From contig NZ_WVZN01000011.1 in NCBI RefSeq assembly GCF_011772445.1, forward strand, positions 48,431 to 112,430: a DNA stretch of 64,000 bases. The letters run 5' to 3'. A model generated the notes under the pieces. It made no database searches. It was not told where the DNA came from and worked only from the letters and a program-made list of their open reading frames with translations. Source of the DNA: Hydrogenophaga sp. (GTDB lineage: Bacteria; Pseudomonadota; Gammaproteobacteria; Burkholderiales; Burkholderiaceae_C). The stretch's first letter is position 1. Each line of letters opens with the position of its first letter. The position numbers and the translations under genes are program-made. Of the stretch, positions 44,129 to 55,975 are shown in pieces.

Positions 44129-45589
44129 CTAAGGGGCAAGGCCCATGCCCATCTCCTGCGCGACGCGCTGGTACACGTCGAGGTAAGCGCGCGCGGGCGC
44201 GTCCCAGCCGAAGTCGCGCGCCATGCCCGCGCGCTGGATGGCGCGCCAGCGCCGCGGCTGCGCCCACAGCGACAGCGCGCGCGCCACCGCGTCGTCGAAC
44301 GCCTGCTGCGTCGCGCCCGCCATGACGAAGCCGCCCCCGCCCGAGAGCGCGTCGGTGACGGTATCGGCCAGCCCACCGACTGGCGTCACGACGGGCGGCG
44401 TGCCGTACGCCTGGCTGTACATCTGCGTCAGGCCGCAAGGCTCGAAGCGCGAGGGCATGAGGAAGGCGTCGGCCCCGGCCACGATCTGGTGCGCCAGGGT
44501 TTCGTCGAAGCCCAGGTGCACGTGAATGTGCGTGGGGTGGCGCGCGGCGGCCTCGCTCAGGGCCGCCTGCAGGGCCGGCTCGCCGCTGCCCAGCACCACC
44601 AGCTGGGCGCCGCCACGCACAAGGGCGTCGGCGCCAGCGGCGATCAGGTCCACGCCCTTCTGGCCGGTGAGGCGGCCCACGTGGCCGAAGAGCGGTCGAT
44701 CGCGGCGAGGCGCCAGGCCGCAGGCCGCCTGCAGGGCCGTCTTGTTGACGGCCTTGGCCTCCAGCCGCCCGATGCCGTAGCGCTCGGTGATCAGCGCGTC
44801 GGTGGCGGGGTCCCAGACCGCGGTGTCGATGCCGTTGAGGATGCCCTGCAGCCGCGGGGCCTGCGCGCGCAACACGCCATCGAGGCCGAATCCTTCGGCT
44901 TCGGTCTGGATTTCATGCGCGTAGCGCGGGCTCACGGTGGTGATGGCGTCGGCGAACTGCAGCCCGGCCTTGAGCATGGAGCCCTGGCCCCAGAACTCCA
45001 GACCGTCGATGCCGCGGTGCGCGGGTGCCACGCCGAGCGCCTCGCAGGCCGCCAGGGGAAACAGCCCCTGGAAGGCCAGGTTGTGCACGGTGAGCACGCC
45101 GGCGGCCACCGGCGCGCCCGTGGCCTCGCGGGCCTGTCGCAGGAACAGCGGCGCCAGGCCGCAGGGCCAGTCATTGGCGTGCACCACGTCGGCCCGCCAG
45201 CCGCAGGGCGAGGCCGTGGTGCCGAGCAGGGCCGCCACCCGCGACAGCAGGCCGAAGCGCCGCGCGTTGTCGGCGAAGTCCTGCCCGCCGGCATCCCCAT
45301 AGGGCGAGCCGCCGCGCGCGTAGAGGCCGGGGCAGGACAGCAGCAGCAGCGCTGGCGAACCGGAGCGATGCACCTGCAGCAGCTGCGCCGCGGGCCAGTC
45401 CCCTGCGGCGGGCAATGACCAGGTGGCCACGAGTTCGCCGGCCAGCCTCATGTCGCCGTAGGCCGGCATCAGCACGCGCACGTCCGCCCCCAGACGGGCC
45501 AGCGCGGGCGGCAGCGCGGCGCTCACATCGCCCAGGCCTCCCGTCTTGACGAAGGGCGCGCATTCGGGCGTGGCGAAGAGCACGTTCAT
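44129..45589 (-). CDS. glgA: glycogen synthase
   Basis: The 486-residue GT5 enzyme transfers glucose from ADP-glucose to growing glycogen. The substrate-binding KTGGLGDV motif (residues 15-22) and the C-terminal SRFEPCGLTQMYSQAYGT are clear. ATG 45589 overlaps the stop of the malQ-treY gene (ATGA). Full length. Supplies polymer that the trehalose and debranching enzymes of the same cluster act on. Confidence 0.96.
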   Translation of the reverse strand: MNVLFATPECAPFVKTGGLGDVSAALPPALARLGADVRVLMPAYGDMRLAGELVATWSLPAAGDWPAAQLLQVHRSGSPALLLLSCPGLYARGGSPYGDAGGQDFADNARRFGLLSRVAALLGTTASPCGWRADVVHANDWPCGLAPLFLRQAREATGAPVAAGVLTVHNLAFQGLFPLAACEALGVAPAHRGIDGLEFWGQGSMLKAGLQFADAITTVSPRYAHEIQTEAEGFGLDGVLRAQAPRLQGILNGIDTAVWDPATDALITERYGIGRLEAKAVNKTALQAACGLAPRRDRPLFGHVGRLTGQKGVDLIAAGADALVRGGAQLVVLGSGEPALQAALSEAAARHPTHIHVHLGFDETLAHQIVAGADAFLMPSRFEPCGLTQMYSQAYGTPPVVTPVGGLADTVTDALSGGGGFVMAGATQQAFDDAVARALSLWAQPRRWRAIQRAGMARDFGWDAPARAYLDVYQRVAQEMGMGLAP

Positions 45590-48500
45590 GGCGTGTCCCG
45601 CGGCACCAGTACCACGAAGGGCAGGCGCGCCGACGACGGGCCGAGGTCGCCAAGCAGCGTGTCGAGCCGCAGCGCGCCCTGCCCGTCCAATGCGGGCTCG
45701 GCACCGGTCATCCAGTCGCGCCAGGCGGCGATGCGCGAGAGCGCGGGATGCGCGCCGGCGACCACGAGCCGCGTGTCCCGCCAACCGGCGGCGGCCAGGC
45801 CGTGCAGCAGACGGGCGGCCACCACCACCACGGCCTGGCCCTCGTGCCAGCGCGCGAAGGCGATGGCGTGATCGGCCGCCTCGCCTTCGATGACGAGCGG
45901 CAGGTAGCCGCCATCGCGCATCGGCGCGGCGAAGGCGCGGCGCAACTGCAGCAGGCGCCAGGTGATGAGTTGCTTGAGCTCGCCGCGCGGGCAGGCCGGC
46001 AGCAGGCGCGACCAGTCACCCGGCGACGGAAAGCGTCCGCCGGCGTACAGCGGTCGCAGGCGCTCGAGCGAGGCGGCCAGGTCGGCAAAGTCCACGGGGC
46101 GGCGGTTGTCGGGATCGACAAGGCTGAAGGACCAGCGCTCACAGCCCTGATAGATGTCGGGCACGCCCGGGACCGTGAGCTTGAGCGCGAGCTGTGCCAG
46201 GCCATTGCGAAAGCCGAGCGGCGCCACCAGGGCCACGAAGCGCTCCAGCGCGGCGACGAAGGGCTCGAGCGCGAGCGCGCCGTCGATGAAGGCCGCCAGC
46301 GCGCGCTCGTAGGCCTCGTCGGGGCACAGCCAGCTCGACTGGCGCTTGGCCTCGCGCACGGCCTTGAGCATGTAGGCCTGCACGCGCTCGCGCAGGGCCT
46401 CGCGGGCGGCAGCGTCGCTGCCTTCGGCGGGCCAGACGCCCACCAGCGTCTGGTACAGCAGCCAGCGGTCGTGCGGTCCCGGCGCGGGCTCGCCCTCGTG
46501 CTCACCGAGGCAGCGTGCGCCCAGTGCGTCCAGTCGCAGCACGGCGTCTTCCCAGGGCGCCGGCACCTCCGACAGCACGTTCAGGCGCGCCCGCACGTCC
46601 TCGGACCGTTTGCTGTCGTGCGTGGACGTGGCCAGCAGCCAATGCGGCCGGTGGCGCGCGCGCTGCACGCTGGCGTGGTGGAAGGCCGCGGGCGAGACGC
46701 CGAAGCGGCGCGGCTCGGATCCCACGTCGTTGAGCGAGGCCAGACGCACGTGTCGGTAGAAGGCCGTGTCCTCCACCGACTTGGCCATCACCGGCGCGGT
46801 GAACTGCTGCCAGCGCTCCACGAAGCGGCGGCGAAGCCCCGAGGCCGGCCCGGGTTCCCCCGCCATCAGCGCACCCAGGAAGTCCAGCAGCCCGCTCTCG
46901 GAGGGGCCGAGCCGGCGGCTCACATCGGCCAGCGCCCACTGGATGTGTCGCCGATCGGCTTCGCTGGCGCCGTCTTCGTCGACGTAGGTGCGATAGACCG
47001 GGAACGCGCCGGCCACCTCCGCGAGCGCGGTGCGCAGGCGCTGGCGCGTGAAGTCGCAGACGCGGCGGTCGGCCTGGGCGATGCGGACCACCGTTTCGGT
47101 GAGCCAGCCCAGCTCGGCGGCGAGCGCAGAACCGATGATGTGGCGTTTGCACTCGCGAACCGTTTCCTCGTAGCCGGTGGTGTCGCCGGTGAACGCCTCG
47201 TAGGCGGCATCGAAGGCGCCCTGCGCGGCCGGATCGACGAACAGGCCATTGACCAGGCTGCTGAAGCGGTAGCCGGTGCCGCCGTGAACGGGCCAGTCGT
47301 CGGGCAGGGGCTCGTGCTCGGCAAGGATTTTTTCGACCACCAGGTAGAGCGCGCGCGGCGGGTTGCCGGCCGCGCGCGCCAGGGCCGCGTGGCGCTGCTG
47401 AAGGCGGCGGAAGTACTCGCCGGGGCGGCTCAGGCCATCGGGGTGGTCCACCCGCAGGCCGGTGATGCGGCCCTCGGCCAGCCAGCGCAGCACGCGCTGG
47501 TGCATGGCCTCGAAGACGGCAGGGTCCTCCATGCGCACCGCCGCGAGCTCGTTGATGTCGAAGAAGCGGCGGTAGTTGATCTCGTCGGCCGCCACGCGCC
47601 AGTCGGCCAGGCGAAAGGCCTGGGCGCGCAACAAGGCATCCAGCGCGTCGACGCTCGCGGGCTCACCGGGGCGACCCTGCAGCCGGCGCAGCGCGGCGCC
47701 GATCCACTCGCGCAGCCAGGCCTGTTCGCGCGCGAGTTCCGCCAGGCGCTGTCGGTGCAGGGCGGCGTCGCGGCGGCGCGTCTCGCGCAAGGCCTCGTCG
47801 CGCGTGTCGCGCGGCGGCAGGCGGCCGAAGGCGTCGAGCAGCGACTGCACCTCGGCCAGTGCCGAGCCTGCCGCCGGTGCCGGCACGGCGGCCAGGATCT
47901 GCGGATAAGCGCGCGGGTCCAGCGGCAGCCGGTGTTCCCAATAGACCGCTTCGAAGCGGCCCTCGGCTTCATCGAAATGCAGCACGATCTCGCCGGCCTC
48001 CAGCACGCGGCCGTAGTGATCGCCCAGCACCGGCAGCAACACGCGCCCGCGCAGCTCGGGCGCGGCCGGCTCCCATTCGATGTCGAAGGTGGCTGCGTGC
48101 AGCGAGGCCTGGCCGTGCTCCAGCACGTCTTGCCACCAGGGGTTGTCGGCGCCCAGCACGCCCATGTGGTTGGGCACGATGTCGAGCACCTGGCCCATGC
48201 CATGTGCGGCCAGGGCCTCGCACAGGGCCGCGTGCTCCTCGTCGGTGCCGACCTCGGGGTTGAGCCGCGTGGGGTCGACGACGTCGTAGCCGTGGGTGCT
48301 GCCGGCGCGGGCCTTCAGGTAGGGCGAGCTGTAGAGGTGGCTCACGCCCAGCGCCGCCAGGTAGGGCACGGCCGCGCGCGCCTGCACGAAGGTGCTCTGT
48401 GCGTTGAACTGCAAGCGGTAGGTGGCCAGCGGGATGTCGGCGCTCTCCAGCGGCGGGGGTTCGCCGGCCGCGTCGGCGAGCGAGCCTTTGCCGCGCTCGG

Positions 48501-50502
48501 CCCGCATGGCCGCCGCGCTGGCGGCGAAACCCGGCAGCGCCGCCATGGCGGACAGCGGCACCGGCAGGCGCAGGCGCCAGTTGGGGTGGACCGCCTCGGT
48601 GGTGCCGGGCACATTGACCTGCCGGCACTGGCCGCAGGCATCCTCCAGTTGCACCGCCGCCAGCCAGCACGGCGTGCGTGCCAGGTAGGCGTGCACGGCA
48701 GCGCTCAGGCGGTGATCGACCTCGGGCAGCGAGGTCGGGTGCACGCTCAGGCCGTCGGGCAGCAGGCCCTCGGCGTCGAGCGCCAGCAGCAGACGCGCGC
48801 GGTCCTGCGCGCGTGCGAGCACCGCCTGCGCGTGTCCGTCCTCGCCCGGCAGCAGCCCCAGGCGGGCCTGGGTCTCGATGTCATCGCCGGTCCAGAAGCC
48901 GGCCAGCGTGGGCAGGTCGTGGGTGCTGAGCACGGCCAGGGCCTGCGGCTCCCATTCGCGCGGCGCGCGAAAGCGGCCGTCCTCGTCGCGTTCGAACAGC
49001 AGCGTGCGGTACGACAGCAGGCCCCGCGCGCGCATGGCCTCGCGCATCTCCGGTGCGACGTTGCCCAGGTCCTCGCCGATCACCAGGCAGCGCTGGCGGT
49101 GGCTCTCCACCGCGAGGATGGCGAGCAGCGCGTGCAGCGGGTAGCGCACGTAGGTGCCGCCTTCGGGCGAGATCCAGAACAGGCGCATGAGTCCCATCAC
49201 GTGGTCCATGCGCAGCGCGCCAGCGTGGCGCATCACGGCGCGCATGAGCCCGATGAAGGGCGCGAAGCGGGCGGCCTGCAGCGCCAAGGGGTTCACCGGC
49301 GGCAGACCCCAGTCCTGCCCGATGGCGTTGAGCGGGTCGGGCGGCGCGCCCACGCGCAGTCCGGTCGCGAACAGATCGCGCCCGACCCAGGTTTCCGAGC
49401 CGCCGTCGTTGGCGCCCACCGCCAGGTCGCAATACAGGCCCAGCGGCATCGCGCGGCGGGCGTGGCGCTGGGCCTGCGCGAGTTGCTCGTGCGCGAGCCA
49501 TTGCAGCCAGAAGCGGTAGGCCACCTCGTCGGCGTGTCGCTGCGCGAACGCCCGCGCCTCGGGACCGTCGTGCCGCTGCAAAGCCTCAGGCCAGACCGGC
49601 CAGCCCCAGACCGAGGGGTCGCCGGCGTGCAACTGGCACTGGATGGCCTCCCACAAGGCATGCCAGCCGAGCGTGCCCTCGCGCTCGCGACGGAAGTCAT
49701 CGAAAGCGCGCTGGCGCGGGCCGCGCCCATCGGCACGGAATTGCGCCCACAGCAGCCGCAACACCTCATGCTTGGCCGCGGCGACCGCCGCGTAGCGCAC
49801 CTGCGGCGATTCGCGCAGCGACCGCAGGCGCTGCTGGAACGCCGCGCCGGCGACCAGGGCCTGCGCGGCAGCGCAGCGCGCGAACTCGGGCACGCCCGGT
49901 ACGTCGATGAACAGCGGGTTCAAGGCCAGGCGGCTCGAGGGGCTGTAGGGCGTGGCCTGCTCGGGGGCATGCGGAAACAGCGCGTGCAGTGGGCTCAGGC
50001 CGACGAAGGCCGCGCCTTGCGCCGCCGCCAGTTCGACCAGCTCGCGCAGGTCACCGAAGTCGCCGATGCCCCAGTTGTCGTCCGAGCGCAGCGCATAGAG
50101 CTGGGCGCTGAAGCCCCACCAGCGTTCGCCCGCGCGCAGTCCCGCGGGCGCCCAGCAGCGCGGCGGCGCCACGACGACGAAGGCCTCGCCGCCAGGCGAC
50201 TCGAGGCGGTAGTAGCCGGGGTCGAGGCCTTCGGGCAGTGCCGCCTGCGGGCCCTCGCCCGAAGCCAGCACGCGCCCTGCCCCCTCGGCCTCGCGCAGGG
50301 CCCACGGCCCGCCGACCGCGAGCGCGGCGGCCTCGCCCGCCGTGAGCACCTCGGTGCGCACGGGGGGGGCCGGGGCCTCGCCCATGGCCGCCAGGGCCCG
50401 CTCCAGCACACCGGGCGGCACCTGCACGGTCTCGCCCCAGAAGCTCGTGTAGTCGGTGGCGACGCCGGCGTCGCGCGCGCGTTCGTGCAGCGGGCGGTTC
50501 AT
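45586..50502 (-). CDS. malQ-treY: fused 4-alpha-glucanotransferase / malto-oligosyltrehalose synthase
   Basis: A 1638-residue double enzyme. Residues 1 to about 685 are MalQ (GH77): RSDDNWGIGDFGDL, ALRMDHVMGLMRLFW with the nucleophile Asp, VIGEDLGNV with the acid Glu, and STHDLPTLAGFW. From about residue 690 the TreY (GH13) part begins (ATYRLQFN, YLAALGVSHLYSSPYLKA), with GLRVDHPDGLS and the Glu of VVEKILAEHEPLP. MalQ redistributes maltodextrins; TreY turns the reducing-end bond into trehalosyl linkage. ATG 50502 begins MalQ normally. The stop overlaps glgA. treZ lies 52 bp upstream. Confidence 0.94.
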   Translation of the reverse strand: MNRPLHERARDAGVATDYTSFWGETVQVPPGVLERALAAMGEAPAPPVRTEVLTAGEAAALAVGGPWALREAEGAGRVLASGEGPQAALPEGLDPGYYRLESPGGEAFVVVAPPRCWAPAGLRAGERWWGFSAQLYALRSDDNWGIGDFGDLRELVELAAAQGAAFVGLSPLHALFPHAPEQATPYSPSSRLALNPLFIDVPGVPEFARCAAAQALVAGAAFQQRLRSLRESPQVRYAAVAAAKHEVLRLLWAQFRADGRGPRQRAFDDFRREREGTLGWHALWEAIQCQLHAGDPSVWGWPVWPEALQRHDGPEARAFAQRHADEVAYRFWLQWLAHEQLAQAQRHARRAMPLGLYCDLAVGANDGGSETWVGRDLFATGLRVGAPPDPLNAIGQDWGLPPVNPLALQAARFAPFIGLMRAVMRHAGALRMDHVMGLMRLFWISPEGGTYVRYPLHALLAILAVESHRQRCLVIGEDLGNVAPEMREAMRARGLLSYRTLLFERDEDGRFRAPREWEPQALAVLSTHDLPTLAGFWTGDDIETQARLGLLPGEDGHAQAVLARAQDRARLLLALDAEGLLPDGLSVHPTSLPEVDHRLSAAVHAYLARTPCWLAAVQLEDACGQCRQVNVPGTTEAVHPNWRLRLPVPLSAMAALPGFAASAAAMRAERGKGSLADAAGEPPPLESADIPLATYRLQFNAQSTFVQARAAVPYLAALGVSHLYSSPYLKARAGSTHGYDVVDPTRLNPEVGTDEEHAALCEALAAHGMGQVLDIVPNHMGVLGADNPWWQDVLEHGQASLHAATFDIEWEPAAPELRGRVLLPVLGDHYGRVLEAGEIVLHFDEAEGRFEAVYWEHRLPLDPRAYPQILAAVPAPAAGSALAEVQSLLDAFGRLPPRDTRDEALRETRRRDAALHRQRLAELAREQAWLREWIGAALRRLQGRPGEPASVDALDALLRAQAFRLADWRVAADEINYRRFFDINELAAVRMEDPAVFEAMHQRVLRWLAEGRITGLRVDHPDGLSRPGEYFRRLQQRHAALARAAGNPPRALYLVVEKILAEHEPLPDDWPVHGGTGYRFSSLVNGLFVDPAAQGAFDAAYEAFTGDTTGYEETVRECKRHIIGSALAAELGWLTETVVRIAQADRRVCDFTRQRLRTALAEVAGAFPVYRTYVDEDGASEADRRHIQWALADVSRRLGPSESGLLDFLGALMAGEPGPASGLRRRFVERWQQFTAPVMAKSVEDTAFYRHVRLASLNDVGSEPRRFGVSPAAFHHASVQRARHRPHWLLATSTHDSKRSEDVRARLNVLSEVPAPWEDAVLRLDALGARCLGEHEGEPAPGPHDRWLLYQTLVGVWPAEGSDAAAREALRERVQAYMLKAVREAKRQSSWLCPDEAYERALAAFIDGALALEPFVAALERFVALVAPLGFRNGLAQLALKLTVPGVPDIYQGCERWSFSLVDPDNRRPVDFADLAASLERLRPLYAGGRFPSPGDWSRLLPACPRGELKQLITWRLLQLRRAFAAPMRDGGYLPLVIEGEAADHAIAFARWHEGQAVVVVAARLLHGLAAAGWRDTRLVVAGAHPALSRIAAWRDWMTGAEPALDGQGALRLDTLLGDLGPSSARLPFVVLVPRDTP

Positions 50503-50554
50503 GGCGCGGTCCGCCACTGAAGCGGCGGCAGCACGACGAAGCGGCCGGTGGTGC

Positions 50555-52395
50555 TCACTGGACCACCTTCCGTGCGGGCTCCCTGAGGCGCCAGCGCGCC
50601 GCCCACGCGGGCCAGGCGTCGCCTGCGTGGGCGGGGTCGGGCCAGGCGTGATCGAACACCGGCTGCCAGGCGCCGTCCGGCGCGGGCACCGGGTCCTCGA
50701 CCGGCGCCGCGCCGAGGTTGATGTCGAGAACCAGCTCGGCACCATCGGTGTAGCGCCAGCGCAGGCGCAGGCCGCTGGCGCCCACGCGTCGCGCGCTGTG
50801 CAGGCCCGACGCGAGTTGCGGCTGGCGCGGCACGATCCAGCGCCGCCGCGCCGCCAGTGCCGACTGCAGCAGCCGCTCGCGCGCGGCGCCGGCCCGGCGT
50901 GCGGCCGCGTCCCAGGCCAGGCGGCTGCGCTCGAAGCTGTCGACCGCGCAGGGGTCGGGCAATGGGTGGCCAGGCGACTCGGCGTGGCCGAACTCGCGCC
51001 GCCGGCCGGCGCGCACGGCCTCGCGCAGCTCGCCGTCCCAGTCGGCGAAGTAGAGGAAGGGCCGCGGCGTCGCGAGTTCATCGCCCTGGAACAGCAGCGG
51101 CGTGGCCGGCGTCAGCACGCTCAGCAGCAGGGCCAGCTCCAGGGCCGGCGGCGCCACCAGGTGGTCCAGCCGCTCGCCGAAGGCGCGATTGCCGATCTGG
51201 TCGTGGTTGTGCATGGCGTTGACCATGGCTGGCAGGGGTTGCGGTGGGGCCGGCAGGCAGGCCACGCGGCGCCCGCCCTCGCGCCGCGCCGACTCCTTGA
51301 AGACGAATCCGTGCGTGAGCGCGCGCGAGAGCAGGTCCAGCGGCTGGGCCGCGTAGTCGCCGTAGTAGCCGTGCGTCTCCCCGGTCAGCAGCACGTGCAG
51401 CGCGTGGTGGAAGTCGTCGTTCCACTGGGCGTCGAAGCGGCCCGGGCGCGGCGCGTCGGCGATGCGGTGCCGCTCGTTCTTTTCGTTCTCCAGCACCAGG
51501 TGCACGTGGCGCCCCGCCGTGGCCTCGCGCACCTGGGCCGAGAGGTCCTGCAGGATGTCGGGAGAGGAGGCGTCGGCGATGGCGTGCACCGCGTCCAGGC
51601 GCAGGCCGTCGAAGCGGAACTCCTGCAGCCAGTAGAGCGCGTTGTGAATGAAGAAGCGCCGCACGTTCGCGCTGTCGGGACCGTCGAAGTTCAGGGCCGC
51701 TCCCCAGGGGCTCTGGTGCGTGGACGAAAAGAAGGCCGGCGCGTACTGGCCGAGAAAGTTGCCCTGCGGGCCGAAGTGGTTGTAGACCACGTCGAGCAGC
51801 ACCATGAGGCCGTGGCGGTGCGCGGCCTGCACCAGCGCCTTGAGCTGATCGGGCGTGCCGTAGGCCGCGTGTGGCGCGTAGGGCAGCACGCCGTCGTAGC
51901 CCCAGCCGAAGCGCCCGCCGAAAGCGGCCACGGGCATCAGCTCCACGGCGGTGACGCCGAGCGCGGCCAGGCGCTCGAACTGGGCGGCCGCCGCCTCGAA
52001 GGTTCCTTCGGGCGTGAAGCTGCCCACGTGCAGTTCATAGAGCACCGCCTCGTGCCAGGGCCGGCCGGTCCAGCCTTCGTCCCAGTCGAAGGCCGAGGGG
52101 TCGGCGACCACGCTGGGGCCCAAGGGCCCCTGCGGGTTCCAGCGCGAGGCCGGGTCGGGCACGCACAGTCCGCCATCCATCTCCCACTGATAGGCGGTTC
52201 CGGGGCCGGCGCGCGCCACCCGGCAGTGCCAGAAGCCCTCGCCACTGCCGTCGGCGCGGGCTCGCTGCCGGTGCGTGGCACCGTCGGCGTCCCACCAGAT
52301 CAGCGAGGGCGCGGACGCCGCTGGCGCCCACAGCCGGAAGTCGACGCCGCCGCGCGCCCGGGGCAAGGCACCGAAGGGCATCGTGTGGACATGCT

Positions 52396-52399
<4 letters not shown>
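50555..52399 (-). CDS. treZ: malto-oligosyltrehalose trehalohydrolase
   Basis: A 614-residue GH13 enzyme that releases trehalose from the TreY product. Characteristic are FRLWAPAASAPSLIWW (N-terminal beta domain), YELHVGSFTPEGTFEAA, LLDVVYNHFGPQGNFLGQY, FDGLRLDAVHAI (nucleophile Asp), LVLENEKNE (acid Glu) and MHNHDQIGNRAFGER. ATG 52399 overlaps the glgX stop. Works with the TreY half of the next gene. Confidence 0.95.
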
Positions 52400-54552
<2,153 letters not shown>

Positions 54553-54582
54553 GGCAAGACCTCCACAAAACCCGTTGCGGCG

Positions 54583-54648
54583 CTCACTGGACTACCCTCC
54601 GTGCTGCGCACTGCGGGGCTGAGCGCCTTGGGAGCGGCCCGGCGGCGC
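54583..54648. repeat. dispersed intergenic repeat between glgC and glgX
   Basis: This GC-rich spacer contains GGGCCGCTCCCAAGGCGCTC and ACTGGACTACCCTCCGTGC (as read on the minus or plus strand). A related fragment, CACTGGACCACCTTCCGTGC, recurs at about 50557-50576 at the end of treZ. The match suggests a mobile intergenic repeat of the kind scattered in this family. Confidence 0.5.
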
Positions 54649-55944
54649 TCATGCCATCGCTTCCTGCCGCTCGCCCGTGAGGCGCTCGACCGCGGTGGCG
54701 GTCGGGTCGGCGCCTGCGGCGTGGGTGCCGCGCGGGGGGAAGAAGCGCGCGGGCACCACGACAATGCCGCTGTCGGTGACGGGAAAGCGCAGGCGGTCGG
54801 CGGCCAGGTCCACGCCGATGCGCTCGCCGGGCGGGATGTCGTTGTCCTGGTCGATGATGGCGCGGCGGATGTGGGCACCCTGCCCCACCCGCGAACGCTC
54901 CATCACGATGCAGTGCTCCATGCGCGCGTCGCGCTCCACCAGCACCGAGCGGCGCAGCATCGCGTGGTCGAGCTGCGCGCCGTCCACGATGCTGCCCGAT
55001 CCGACGATGGAGCGGCGGATGACGCCGTTCTCGATCTGCGCGGACTCGGCCTGGTCGGGGCTCGCGTAGATGGGCCATTGGCGGTTGGTCATGCGGAACT
55101 TCGGCGCCGCGCCCAGCGTGTCGAAATGCGCCTCGAAGTAGGCGTCGATGGTGCCGACGTCGCGCCAGTAGCCGCGCTCCTCGTACGCCTCGATGCCCGG
55201 GATGGTGTTGGTGCCGAAGTCATAGGCGAACAGGCGGTGGCTCTCGAGCATGGCCGGCAGGATGTGCTTGCCGAAATCGCTCTGGCCGGTGTCGTGCGCG
55301 CGCCGCAGGGCCTCGAGCAGGACGTCGGCGTCGAACAGGTAGTTGCCCATGGAGGCCAGGGCGTGCGTTTCGCTGCCGGGCATGGGCCGCGTCTGCGCGG
55401 GCTTCTCGACGAAGCCCGTGATGCGCTGGTCGGCACCGGTCTCGACGATGCCGAACTGGTTGCACTGCGACAGCGGCACCGGCAGGGTGGCCACGCTCAC
55501 CTGAGCGCGCCGCTCGGTGTGGAAGTCGATCATCTGGCGCACGTCCATGCGGTAGATGTGGTCGGCGCCGAACACGGCCACGATGTCGGGACGGAAGGTC
55601 TCGATGAGGTGGATGTTCTGGTAGACCGAGTCGGCCGTGCCCTGGAACCACTCGGGGCCGTTGCGCATCTGGGGCGGCACCACGGTGATGAAGTGGTTGG
55701 GGATGAAGCGCGCCATCGCCCACGACTGGCGGATGTGTTCGATGAGGGACTGCGACTTGTACTGAACCAGCAGGTACACCGAGTAGATCTCGGAGTTGAT
55801 GAGGTTGGAGAGAACGAAATCGACGATGCGGTGCTTGCCGTTGAAGGGGACGGCGGGCTTGCACCGTTCGGCGGTGAGCGGGTGAAGGCGCGATCCCTCT
55901 CCCCCCGCCATGACGAAAGCCAGGACGTTGTTGCTGCGTGACAT
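54649..55944 (-). CDS. glgC: glucose-1-phosphate adenylyltransferase
   Basis: The 431-residue enzyme makes ADP-glucose, the committed step of glycogen synthesis. [18 protein letters not shown] is the nucleotide-binding motif; [19 protein letters not shown] and [15 protein letters not shown] are diagnostic. A left-handed beta-helix domain forms the C terminus and normally mediates allosteric control. It lies 31 bp after glgB on the same strand. Confidence 0.97.
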   Translation of the reverse strand: MSRSNNVLAFVMAGGEGSRLHPLTAERCKPAVPFNGKHRIVDFVLSNLINSEIYSVYLLVQYKSQSLIEHIRQSWAMARFIPNHFITVVPPQMRNGPEWFQGTADSVYQNIHLIETFRPDIVAVFGADHIYRMDVRQMIDFHTERRAQVSVATLPVPLSQCNQFGIVETGADQRITGFVEKPAQTRPMPGSETHALASMGNYLFDADVLLEALRRAHDTGQSDFGKHILPAMLESHRLFAYDFGTNTIPGIEAYEERGYWRDVGTIDAYFEAHFDTLGAAPKFRMTNRQWPIYASPDQAESAQIENGVIRRSIVGSGSIVDGAQLDHAMLRRSVLVERDARMEHCIVMERSRVGQGAHIRRAIIDQDNDIPPGERIGVDLAADRLRFPVTDSGIVVVPARFFPPRGTHAAGADPTATAVERLTGERQEAMA

Positions 55945-55975
55945 GGAGAGCTCCCGCGCGGTGCGCGAATGGGGT

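Noticed and set aside
45748..50520. 1590-codon plus-strand frame opposite malQ-treY
   Set aside because: Composition is that of an antisense shadow; the minus-strand frame carries complete catalytic motifs.
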